Virus record (IMG/VR): IMGVR_UViG_3300025508_002497
Location: 1-64,000 of that record
Strand: one strand, 5' to 3'
DNA length: 64,000 nucleotides
Origin: a virus
In this document: positions 10,842-18,325 of the stretch, in pieces
How the letters are laid out: the number at the start of each line of letters is the position of its first letter
How positions within the stretch are numbered: position 1 is the first letter of the stretch
The notes under the pieces: generated by a model
The model's database searches: none
What the model was told of the DNA's origin: nothing
The model's input: the letters and a program-made list of their open reading frames with translations, nothing else
Made by a program: the position numbers and the translations under genes

Positions 10842-11409
10842 ATTCAAACCTCTCAATATCTTGTGCATATAACATCTTAATTACATTTTTTGTATTACTG
10901 TTATACATCTCTTTGTGTCTGCTTTTAGGTCTTGATGATGTTCTGTGATGACCTATTTTTAGCGACACTCCTATCTTTTCAGATAGTATTGACATGTCTT
11001 CCCGTAAATTTTCATGTTTACCAATAAAATCTAAATCTCTCTTTGGTGATACAGTAAAATACACAGCAGGAAAAAAGTGAATAGATTCATGAGTGGGTAT
11101 TTTCTGTAACATATCGGGAAGGATCGTACTAACAAATTGATCAAAATCTTCGGCTGGTGTCTGTAGAAAAGGATCAAAGAAAGCAGATACTACCCTATCC
11201 CACGGATTCCTCACAAATGAAAAACCAAATATGTCTTTGTGGGGGGTGTTCTCAAGAAAATCGTTCCATGTTATGTGATGTTCAAGTGGCAGAGGATCAG
11301 TACGATCTATCAGGTTGTAGTGATCCTTAAACCAAACATGAATGGAACTACCAGCACATTTTGGAGTGTGAATAAAAACAAATTTGTTTTCTGGTTCATT
11401 AAACACCAT
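10831..11409 (-). CDS. Sulfotransferase-family protein
   Basis: 192 residues. The 5'-phosphosulfate loop appears as HTPKCAGSSI at residues 14-23 and the 3'-phosphate site as FVRNPWDRVVSAF near 63-75. Both are diagnostic of PAPS-dependent sulfotransferases, which move a sulfate group to a carbohydrate or other hydroxyl. The protein is shorter than most carbohydrate sulfotransferases (about 250 residues or more) but keeps both binding motifs. In this cluster it would decorate the glycan with sulfate, a modification common in marine polysaccharides. Overlaps the next gene by 11 bases. Confidence 0.8.
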   Translation of the reverse strand: MVFNEPENKFVFIHTPKCAGSSIHVWFKDHYNLIDRTDPLPLEHHITWNDFLENTPHKDIFGFSFVRNPWDRVVSAFFDPFLQTPAEDFDQFVSTILPDMLQKIPTHESIHFFPAVYFTVSPKRDLDFIGKHENLREDMSILSEKIGVSLKIGHHRTSSRPKSRHKEMYNSNTKNVIKMLYAQDIERFEYEF

Positions 11410-12334
11410 ATTCCCCCATATCGACTGTGGGATCGTCGCAATCTATAACTTGAGTAGAGTTGGTTATCTTCCAACTAAAGGGAAAATCTGGACTTCGCCA
11501 ATCAAGTTTCATGTGTTTCCAATGTACATGATAATCACCGAGAAGATTAATGTCTACAACAGAAAAAACTTCGGTCCATTTATTCCATTTAATATTATTT
11601 GCTGATAGATAAGAACAACATAGGACTTGTTCAGGAGATGTGTTAAAATTACAAACACTTAGGCCAAAAATAACTGCCTGTGACTGGTCAACATACATAA
11701 AATTTAGTCGTGAACTAGGAAAAAATGTATACTCTTTAATCATCCAAGTATATGTTTTCATCAGGTTTTCTGTTTTACCACAGAATACATGATCCCCAAT
11801 ATGAAACAAGTATTCAGATATGGGTTTATAAAATATGTTTCCAGTCGGACACGACCAGTCACCTAATTCAAGATGAGCATCAATCAACGGATCAAAATTT
11901 CCAAATCGCTCATCACTTCTTTGCTTAACAGTTATCTCTCCAGTTGCATTTTGCAGACCTAAAAAGGTAGAAATAATCGCATACCAAAAGGTAGTATCCT
12001 CGGGCATAGCCTGATTTGTAGGTGCATATGGTTTTGACTCATCTATCTTTATTGATGTGGGTAACTCCATATCAGTCCACCAATCATGAACCTCGAACTC
12101 GGTGTCTGTTGGATCTATCTTATATTTCATATCAGGAAGGGGACTACGAACAAAAACAACATGGTCGTGTTGCTCAAGCATTTCCAAGTAACCTTTGATT
12201 CGTTCGTCGATTTTATCATCTACCCAATGAGAGATAATGATCTGGTCAAACTTATTGATATGGTCGTCCTCGAAAATGCTACCGAGAGACGTATGACATA
12301 GTGGTCCTTGAATCAGAAGTGTTTTTGTTTTCAT
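11399..12334 (-). CDS. WavE-like putative glycosyltransferase (second copy)
   Basis: 311 residues. It begins LLIQGPL, has the segment IISHWVDD and the TVKQRSDERF motif near residue 137, followed by a region rich in Trp and Tyr. These fit the WavE lipopolysaccharide synthesis family, which I recall as having an I-x-GP start, a strand ending in S-x-W and a K-x-R-x-D motif. Acceptor and donor are unknown. It directly follows the transketolase pair and precedes the sulfotransferase, so it may use the sugar made upstream. Confidence 0.6.
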   Translation of the reverse strand: MKTKTLLIQGPLCHTSLGSIFEDDHINKFDQIIISHWVDDKIDERIKGYLEMLEQHDHVVFVRSPLPDMKYKIDPTDTEFEVHDWWTDMELPTSIKIDESKPYAPTNQAMPEDTTFWYAIISTFLGLQNATGEITVKQRSDERFGNFDPLIDAHLELGDWSCPTGNIFYKPISEYLFHIGDHVFCGKTENLMKTYTWMIKEYTFFPSSRLNFMYVDQSQAVIFGLSVCNFNTSPEQVLCCSYLSANNIKWNKWTEVFSVVDINLLGDYHVHWKHMKLDWRSPDFPFSWKITNSTQVIDCDDPTVDMGEYGV

Positions 12335-12810
12335 CGTGAAAGGTTCATATAGTATGGTTTAGGTGAGTAGATAAATTCTTTGAATTCTTCGTCTAAGTTG
12401 TCAACGGTAGGCCATGTCTTTTCGATATTTTCAAAACCTGATAGATGAATCTTATCGTCATGCGCCCAGTGTGACCAACCCAACCAGTCATAGTCTTTGT
12501 CTCTGCCGGCGCCGACTAGTTTGACTGGAATCTCGTCTCGCTCTAGGTAATTACGAATGAACTCGAATGGTCTGTATATTGTGAATGGTGTCATAGAATA
12601 AGCGACAGGGATTTTTCCCTGCAAAGCCATACCCACCGACGCACCCACCATTAGTTGTTCTGCGGCACCAACATTGATAAACCTATCGGGATAGGTTAGT
12701 CGGAGTTGATCAAAGTGTTTCCACCCCAGATCACCAACGACCAAAACGATTCTATCGTCTAGAGTCATTTCATCATATAGCAATTGTGTAAATCTTTTAC
12801 GAACGCTCAC
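12331..12810 (-). CDS. Transketolase-like pyrimidine-binding subunit (split, minimal)
   Basis: 159 residues. Starts at GTG with AAGGAG seven bases upstream and overlaps the partner subunit by 14 bases. The NVGAAEQ motif at 47-52 holds the glutamate (E51) that protonates the thiamine pyrophosphate pyrimidine ring. The segment PVKLVGAG near 95-102 and the SHWAHDD near 113-119 also fit transketolase. Only the pyrimidine domain is present: the third domain found in ordinary C-terminal subunits (about 300 residues) is absent. With the gene just upstream it should form a heteromeric thiamine-dependent enzyme moving two-carbon units between sugar phosphates. Confidence 0.85.
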   Translation of the reverse strand: MSVRKRFTQLLYDEMTLDDRIVLVVGDLGWKHFDQLRLTYPDRFINVGAAEQLMVGASVGMALQGKIPVAYSMTPFTIYRPFEFIRNYLERDEIPVKLVGAGRDKDYDWLGWSHWAHDDKIHLSGFENIEKTWPTVDNLDEEFKEFIYSPKPYYMNLSR

Positions 12811-13438
12811 CGTCTATCTCCTTCACTCCAAGTTCATACTGTTCTTTATTGAGTTTCATGTAATGGGCATCGATGCCTTTGAGAAAGGTAAACATTGCAA
12901 CCTTCGTTCGGTGGAACTTGATTGAAGGCAAAAATGCTTTGCATCTTCTCTCCAGATAATCGACATCAACAGGATCATAGCAAGCGTATCCATTCGCATT
13001 TACATGAACCTCGATGTTCTTGATGTTCTTTTCTTCGATGAGTCTAAGTGCCTCCCAAACCGAACCCTCTGCACATTCACCATCAGTGACAGTCACATAG
13101 AAGTTCTTCTCCGGACTTGCAAGTGCCATTCCAACCGCAACAGTGATCCCCTGACCCAAACTACCAGTCGAGCAGAAGATTCCGTTTTCTGGATCTAGGT
13201 TCGGATGACCTGCGTGCTTTTCGACAAGCATGTCTGCATCCACACCGAGATACTTTTCTAGGATTGCGTACAGTGCGTAACCTGCATGACCGTTTGATAG
13301 AATGAACACATCATCATCTCTTTTACGAGAGTAGATATCATCGATAATATCAATGCATGAGAAGCAACTACCAACATGCTCTTCTTCGTGATCGTACAGA
13401 AGTTTCAATAGTCTCTTGTGTAGGTTCTTGTCAATCAT
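12797..13438 (-). CDS. Transketolase-like thiamine diphosphate-binding subunit (split, minimal)
   Basis: 213 residues. Recognisable transketolase features in order: ILSNGHAGYALYA with H51, GHPN with H78, TGSLGQG at 91-97, and the thiamine diphosphate/Mg motif DGECAEG at 119-125 followed by a VNANG segment near 146-150. The usual GDG is TDG here, so the first glycine is lost while the metal-binding Asp remains. Ordinary N-terminal subunits are 270-330 residues. Stop and start overlap the pyrimidine subunit gene, arguing for coupled translation and a stoichiometric complex. Substrate is unknown. Confidence 0.85.
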   Translation of the reverse strand: MIDKNLHKRLLKLLYDHEEEHVGSCFSCIDIIDDIYSRKRDDDVFILSNGHAGYALYAILEKYLGVDADMLVEKHAGHPNLDPENGIFCSTGSLGQGITVAVGMALASPEKNFYVTVTDGECAEGSVWEALRLIEEKNIKNIEVHVNANGYACYDPVDVDYLERRCKAFLPSIKFHRTKVAMFTFLKGIDAHYMKLNKEQYELGVKEIDGERS

Positions 13439-14595
13439 CCGTAAATCGTCTTTCTCATTCTAGTCATGTGTCGTCCGCCATCGAACGAGTTGTTTTTCAG
13501 TTGGATGATAATCTTCTCAAGCATCTCACTGGAAACATACTTCTCTGGAATGCTGAAGAAGTTAGCACAATTGTGTCTTCGTGCCATTTCTGCCATGTAC
13601 TCGTCCAATAGCAACGCACCTCGAACACCATCGGAGTGGTTAGCGGCTAGATTGACACCTTGTCCTGTTCGACAGAATCCCATCGCAAAATCGCACACGT
13701 TTGTTTGAATCGCATTTGTTGCCTGTGAAACAAAGTCGTTGTAGTCCGAGTCTTTCGATACCACAGGACCAAAGTCAATATATGGGATATTGTGCTTATC
13801 CAAGATACGCTTGGTCTTTTCCTTTGTCTTGAATCCCGAGTGATCACCACAGAGTGCGATGGGTTTTTCACCAAACTCGTAACATACATTATCAACGAAA
13901 AACTCTAGTTCTTGTGGGGTTCCAAGTACATGCATCTTTTCCACTTGCTTGATCGTTACAGTCATACCGTCTCGGATCATGTAGTTGTACATCGGACAGA
14001 TGTAAAACTCGTCTTTTGTTCTTTCATTCTTGTTGACCATTTCTTCGGCATAATCGACAAACATGCGACCGCTCTTGTAGTAGTAAAGACCCACTGCTGC
14101 ATTCGCACTGATGACCGACTTTTCTGCTGTCCTCGTTGCAATACCATCCTTGTCCAGTTCGACGTAACTGTGAGCAGGACTGTTTGCCTTGAAGGTAAGA
14201 AGGAACCCATCACTGTCCTCGGGAATACTATCGGGATCGAATGTATTCTGGAAGTACACATCTGGGGTGTAGATGATAAGAGGCATATCGTTGTTGATCT
14301 GCTCTTTTGCAATCAGACATGTGGATACAGATCCATCGGTATCGTGATCTACCACTACGATTTGGATATCGTCTCCAAACTTTTCTCGCAGGATCTCATC
14401 GATTGCATGGTTGTTGATATGATCAAGACGAACAGCAAAAATCAGATTACAATCTGTAGTGTCAACTGATTCGAGTGACCAGTCAATAATTTGCTTTGTC
14501 TTTGCCATGATGAGAGGTTTAGGCATAGAGTAACCTTCATCAGCGAATCTTTGTGCCTTACCCGCGACTGGGATGAGCATGTTGTACTTTTTCAT
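13435..14595 (-). CDS. Fused sugar nucleotidyltransferase - RpiB-type sugar-phosphate isomerase
   Basis: 386 residues. Residues 1-240 are a GT-A nucleotidyltransferase: IPVAGKAQRF at 8-17, PKP at 25-27 and the metal-binding TPD at 110-112. It resembles capsule or lipopolysaccharide enzymes that join NTP and a sugar 1-phosphate. Residues 245-386 are an RpiB/LacAB isomerase: DH at 251-252, the catalytic-cysteine loop CRTGQG at 308-313 (usually CGTGxG), AANH at 317-320, GVRGAL at 323-328 and RHNCAN at 340-345. RpiB interconverts ribulose and ribose 5-phosphate or similar pairs. A good ribosome site (CAGGAG) precedes the ATG. The two domains probably catalyse successive steps in one pathway. Confidence 0.88.
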   Translation of the reverse strand: MKKYNMLIPVAGKAQRFADEGYSMPKPLIMAKTKQIIDWSLESVDTTDCNLIFAVRLDHINNHAIDEILREKFGDDIQIVVVDHDTDGSVSTCLIAKEQINNDMPLIIYTPDVYFQNTFDPDSIPEDSDGFLLTFKANSPAHSYVELDKDGIATRTAEKSVISANAAVGLYYYKSGRMFVDYAEEMVNKNERTKDEFYICPMYNYMIRDGMTVTIKQVEKMHVLGTPQELEFFVDNVCYEFGEKPIALCGDHSGFKTKEKTKRILDKHNIPYIDFGPVVSKDSDYNDFVSQATNAIQTNVCDFAMGFCRTGQGVNLAANHSDGVRGALLLDEYMAEMARRHNCANFFSIPEKYVSSEMLEKIIIQLKNNSFDGGRHMTRMRKTIYG

Positions 14596-15280
14596 GATGT
14601 CTCCTGATTAATTCACTAGTTGTTTTTTCTGATGTAAAAAGTGCGGCCTTCTGAAGTGAAGTATTATGATATTGTTTTAAGAAACAAACAGCAAAAATAT
14701 CACCTGCTCCATTGACACTTAAGTAATCTACGGGTTTTGTGTGACCTTCATATTTAATACTTCCTTCAACGACTACCTCACACCCATATTTATCATGGAA
14801 AACTAAAGGTGTCTTTGTCTTGATGTCTGCATAGAGATGTTTTCTTTCTCTTGAGTCAAACACTATTTCTGATGCGTCGATAACATCCTTAAACTGTTCA
14901 CGCGGTCTTGTCGTACAGAAGTCCAAACTCATTTTAGGTTGTATGTTTAGTAACCTTTCGATGTTTTCCATATCATCGACATACATCACATGAACCCAAT
15001 CAGAATTTTCTACGCCCCGTAACGACCTCTTGAGACAAGGAACTTCATCCCATGTAATAGAAGATCTCACACCCTCTTCCTTTTCCTCAAGAATGATCGC
15101 TCTCTTCTCTCCATCGGGCAAAAGATAGATTTCTAGATCTTTAATTTTGAGGTTATTTACATTATACATCCCACCATATTGCTGACCTAAAAACCTCGCG
15201 GCATTCGTTTCGTTCTTTACGAAACGTGATATTTGATAAATTGTATCCAAGTATCTTTTTCCTATTAGAGTGAGTTTCAT
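14558..15280 (-). CDS. PfkB-family sugar kinase (short, divergent)
   Basis: 240 residues from the ATG at 15280, which shares one base with the upstream stop; a longer frame to 15328 would need TTG. Two PfkB features are visible: GG-x-x-N at 36-40 for sugar binding, and GAGD at 191-194 with catalytic base D194 in the anion-hole loop. Usual length is about 300, and the C-terminal ATP-lid region is shortened, so activity is not certain. PfkB enzymes phosphorylate sugars or sugar phosphates; the HldE kinase domain of heptose synthesis is a member. Sits between the HAD phosphatase and the nucleotidyltransferase-isomerase. Confidence 0.75.
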   Translation of the reverse strand: MKLTLIGKRYLDTIYQISRFVKNETNAARFLGQQYGGMYNVNNLKIKDLEIYLLPDGEKRAIILEEKEEGVRSSITWDEVPCLKRSLRGVENSDWVHVMYVDDMENIERLLNIQPKMSLDFCTTRPREQFKDVIDASEIVFDSRERKHLYADIKTKTPLVFHDKYGCEVVVEGSIKYEGHTKPVDYLSVNGAGDIFAVCFLKQYHNTSLQKAALFTSEKTTSELIRRHHEKVQHAHPSRG

Positions 15281-15816
15281 CAGAAGACCTCTTGCTTGTC
15301 TAGATTTTCGATGTCCTCCATTGTACAATCATCGATAAGTCTTTTGTCTAGAAGAATATAAAAAAGTTCTGCTACCACATTGTTTCCACCTACAGACTGC
15401 ATAAAGTTACCCTTCGAGTTACAGTGTTGGATTAGTTCCCTACTAGAGTCCGAAGGACAGTATGGGTGACTAACTGCTTCCATAATTGTTAGATCAAACA
15501 AGTCATCTCCAACATAAACCATGTTCTCTGGTTTCGTTTGAAATTGTTCACATAGTTCTGGAATGAACTCTGCCTTGTCTTTTCCTCTTGCAGAATAGAA
15601 AGGAATGTTTCTTTTTTCTGCCATTGCTTTGTTTACGTTCTCGTCACCAGACACAAAACAAACCGAGACTCCTGCTCCTCGCATTCTCTTAATTGCAGTA
15701 AAGTCTTTATCGCAATACGTCTTTGCAAATGGAACACCATCTATGCCATAGTATTTTCTGCCATCAGTCATTACACCATCGATGTCTAGAATAACTAGTT
15801 CTACTTTTTCTTTCAC
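15280..15816 (-). CDS. HAD-family sugar-phosphate phosphatase, KdsC-like
   Basis: 178 residues, GTG start with GGAG eight bases upstream. HAD motifs are complete: DIDGVMTDG with nucleophile D11 and D13, the VSG serine near 56, K81, and GDDLFD at 103-108. The TDG after the first motif and the small size without a cap domain match KdsC, the 3-deoxy-octulosonate 8-phosphate phosphatase, a C0 HAD enzyme active as a tetramer. KdsC relatives act on other sugar phosphates and acyl-sugar phosphates. In this cassette it could play the role GmhB plays in heptose synthesis, removing one phosphate from a bisphosphate. Confidence 0.88.
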   Translation of the reverse strand: MKEKVELVILDIDGVMTDGRKYYGIDGVPFAKTYCDKDFTAIKRMRGAGVSVCFVSGDENVNKAMAEKRNIPFYSARGKDKAEFIPELCEQFQTKPENMVYVGDDLFDLTIMEAVSHPYCPSDSSRELIQHCNSKGNFMQSVGGNNVVAELFYILLDKRLIDDCTMEDIENLDKQEVF

Positions 15817-16544
15817 TAAACTTCTCCTCTAATAGATGGATCTATTTTATATTCGTTAAATAAGATGTCAAGTTCTTTTTTGTATTCGGATGTGTTCCAC
15901 TTACCTCTGACTATTGCCGTCGCAATAAAAGGATAAATCCAACTATCGAAGTGATGTTGTCCCCTTTTAGGCTCACCTTCATAGATAAACCCACCAAATA
16001 AATTCATTTCCCTTGCATGTCTTTGTACAAGTGGTTCAAAATGATGAGCAGTTTTGTTTTTACAATTTTGTTTAGATCTTTCAAATAGTTCTTTTAGTTT
16101 TTTAGTTTTCCATATTGATGGTTGATATGCAAAAAGATATTCTGAGTCCAAAGGCACTCTATACATACCATCAATCCATAAAGGCAGATTAAGGGAATCA
16201 ATTCCCTTCATTAGTTTTACAAAATCAAGAGATGTTTTTTTTACTTCTTCATTTATTTGTTTTAACTTTTCTATATTAGGTTTATCATATAGAGGAAAGT
16301 CTTCTAAATTTATCATACACGTTTCGCTATCAACCTGTTCCAAACAGTGACAGACTTTTTCTGGATATGTCCATGAGTCGTCATAACATATTACATCCCA
16401 ACCATCTCTACTCCAATCAGTTGTATTTGTAAAAACAACCTTACGTTCAACATTAAGATACTTCTCGGTTTGTGAAGTAAACATTTCCCAAAGATCAGAA
16501 CAAGATGTGTGTGAGTACATAATAAAAGTAGTGTTAATCATCAT
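15816..16544 (-). CDS. Hypothetical glycan-cluster protein, possible glycosyltransferase
   Basis: 242 residues beginning MMINTTFIMYSHTSC. It has alternating strand-helix texture, an ENLEDFP-like acidic segment near residue 95 (NLEDFPLYD) and a YQPSIWK segment near 155, a phrase I associate with viral and phage transferase-like proteins. No membrane segment is seen. It lies between a second transferase-like gene and the HAD phosphatase, with 1-base spacing. I cannot assign the family; the glycosyltransferase suggestion comes from fold texture and context. Confidence 0.55.
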   Translation of the reverse strand: MMINTTFIMYSHTSCSDLWEMFTSQTEKYLNVERKVVFTNTTDWSRDGWDVICYDDSWTYPEKVCHCLEQVDSETCMINLEDFPLYDKPNIEKLKQINEEVKKTSLDFVKLMKGIDSLNLPLWIDGMYRVPLDSEYLFAYQPSIWKTKKLKELFERSKQNCKNKTAHHFEPLVQRHAREMNLFGGFIYEGEPKRGQHHFDSWIYPFIATAIVRGKWNTSEYKKELDILFNEYKIDPSIRGEV

Positions 16545-16545
16545 A

Positions 16546-17346
16546 TCACCATTCTGCTATATCGACGAATCTAGATTTCTCATAAAGTCCAGTTTGTTTG
16601 AAGTGCCACTTGTATAATTTGTGATTGTCTATACATGCCCATCTCGGGTATGTCATCAATTTAGTTTGATTTGTATTTTCCTCAAACATTTGATTAGAAA
16701 ATTCGTCGGATGTATCACTATCAAACCAACCACTTTCAGTAACACTTTTTACATATTCACTAGTTGGTTGGTAATATTCAAACATACGATCGTATATACT
16801 TCCAACTGTTCTCATGTTCTCAACACCAGAATAAAACCAGTGATCAGCATAACCATGATTTAATTGATTCCAGTATGCACTGTATAAATATTCAGGGTTG
16901 TATTCCTCTGAAAAATTAAAGTTAGTTGCAAAGTAAGGACCAGCGGGTATGTGTTCTTTTCCTCTTTGTCCTAAATCAAATCTTGCAACCACTACTCTAT
17001 CATAATCATCTGGAACTAAATTGATAGAAGCCTTTCTCGAAAAATGAAAACTAAGACCTCTGAATAAAGTATTCCCTACAGGAGAGGTTCCGAAAAAAGA
17101 AGAATCAAACAACTTCTGTTCTTCGATGAACTCATTTTGTTTTTCTATAATAATTTGAACAGGGTTATATAACTCCTTAATAATCTCAGAGTTATCTACA
17201 TCCCAAGTATGAATAAAAACATCTGTATTGTTATCAATAATTTTTTCATGTATATACTCACTAGCGTTAAATGCGACTTCACTCCCCCCCGAACGTGAAA
17301 GGGCCTTCCCGTCAAAATAACCATGTAAACACAGTGCTGTTTTCAT
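16546..17346 (-). CDS. Putative glycosyltransferase-like protein
   Basis: 266 residues. It starts TALCLHGYFDG, has VFIHTWDVD near 44-52 and VVVARFDLGQ near 120. The pattern of an initial HGYF or HG strand, an IHTWD turn and a later R-x-D strand is typical of a widespread, mostly uncharacterised group of phage and polysaccharide-locus transferases. The R-x-D may be the nucleotide or metal site. Overlaps the upstream aminotransferase stop by 4 bases and leaves one base before the next gene. Reaction is unknown. Confidence 0.6.
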   Translation of the reverse strand: MKTALCLHGYFDGKALSRSGGSEVAFNASEYIHEKIIDNNTDVFIHTWDVDNSEIIKELYNPVQIIIEKQNEFIEEQKLFDSSFFGTSPVGNTLFRGLSFHFSRKASINLVPDDYDRVVVARFDLGQRGKEHIPAGPYFATNFNFSEEYNPEYLYSAYWNQLNHGYADHWFYSGVENMRTVGSIYDRMFEYYQPTSEYVKSVTESGWFDSDTSDEFSNQMFEENTNQTKLMTYPRWACIDNHKLYKWHFKQTGLYEKSRFVDIAEW

Positions 17347-17945
17347 TTATTTTTAAATACCGTAAACTCTCGCAAGTCTCGGTATCCTCCTTCTTCAATA
17401 AGATCTGGTACGTTCTCTGGGTAGTTCTGCATCAGTGCAAGACCATGCGATGCCTGTTGTGGAGTCATGTACATGTTCCACCCGAGCATCGTAATATCGT
17501 CTTCCTTATATGGTACTGCGTGTCGGCCTTCGTATCGTGCAACACGAAGCCATTCAACAATATCTTTGTTGTCGGTTAGAACCATACCACCCTTACCAAT
17601 TGCAAGGTGCTTCTTGATATGAAAAGACAGACACATGTTTGTACCTTCAATATACATGTTAGAAGTAAATCGTTTAGCAGAATCGTAAATTGGATATGGT
17701 TTGAGTTGGTAGATACCCTCCCACTCATCATCGGTAAACTTTACATCACCACCCGAATGAATGATAGACTGAGGTACTGAGAGATAAGTCTTTGCGGGTA
17801 TCTCAACCTCATCAACATCAAAATACTTACAACAAAGAAACAGAGCATCGGTACATGATGTAACCGCAACGGCATACGGCGCACCTGTGTAATCAGCAAC
17901 TGTCTCTTCAAACATCTCTACAATTTTAAAAGGGTTATGTTTCAT
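17343..17945 (-). CDS. Compact DegT/DnrJ-type sugar aminotransferase
   Basis: 200 residues from the ATG at 17945, which overlaps the upstream acetyltransferase stop as ATGA; the longer frame would need TTG. Family marks: SCTDALFL at 30-37 for phosphate binding, EIPAKTY at 48-54, the PLP-ring Asp D88 in YDSA, and SFHIKKHLAIGKGG at 107-120 with the PLP lysine at about K112. DegT enzymes convert keto-sugars to amino sugars on nucleotide carriers. They are normally about 370 residues, so the C-terminal domain is missing here. Paired with an acetyltransferase, it suggests an N-acetylated amino sugar, if still active. Confidence 0.8.
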   Translation of the reverse strand: MKHNPFKIVEMFEETVADYTGAPYAVAVTSCTDALFLCCKYFDVDEVEIPAKTYLSVPQSIIHSGGDVKFTDDEWEGIYQLKPYPIYDSAKRFTSNMYIEGTNMCLSFHIKKHLAIGKGGMVLTDNKDIVEWLRVARYEGRHAVPYKEDDITMLGWNMYMTPQQASHGLALMQNYPENVPDLIEEGGYRDLREFTVFKNK

Positions 17946-18325
17946 CTTTCCATTAACCAATACTTAATTTTAAATCCGCAACTTTCAAATAGTTTTCTAC
18001 TTGCTTCGTTTTCAATTTTCACTTTAGCAAAAGAATCTGGGAATCTTTCCATCAATTCTGTTATTAGAACTTTTCCTACACCTTTACCCTGATAATCAGG
18101 ATGTACACACACGCGAATGTCATTATCTAAAGACCCCGCAAACCCAGCAGGTTCATTATTGTACAAGGCGACAATGTATTTGGAACGATGCTTCCGCATG
18201 TATTTATCCTGTTGATTTTTGGTTATGTTCACGACTTCTATGAATCCATCTTGGACTCTCGGATCACTACGAAGTAATCGTATGAAATCATAATACTTAG
18301 GATCATTGTTAACTACTTTCACCAT
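17942..18325 (-). CDS. GNAT-family N-acetyltransferase
   Basis: 127 residues. The acetyl-CoA loop QGKGVG lies at 79-84 inside VCVHPDYQGKGVGKVL, and the C-terminal N-x-A-S-R-K-L-F-E-S-C-G-F segment is the usual last GNAT helix and strand. The substrate is unknown. It directly precedes the sugar aminotransferase, and such pairs commonly make N-acetylated amino sugars, so that is the likeliest role. It overlaps the preceding gene by 7 bases. Confidence 0.88.
   Translation of the reverse strand: MVKVVNNDPKYYDFIRLLRSDPRVQDGFIEVVNITKNQQDKYMRKHRSKYIVALYNNEPAGFAGSLDNDIRVCVHPDYQGKGVGKVLITELMERFPDSFAKVKIENEASRKLFESCGFKIKYWLMER

Noticed and set aside
13912-14469. 185-codon plus-strand frame inside the nucleotidyltransferase-isomerase gene
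   Set aside because: It is antisense to a gene with intact catalytic motifs, has no recognisable domain and its composition looks like a shadow frame.
17343-18325. Frameshifted remnant interpretation of the short aminotransferase
   Set aside because: The next gene begins a clean GT-like frame at 17346 with its own ATG, and the truncated gene ends neatly with overlap, so a tidy compact gene fits better than decay, though it is kept as a question.
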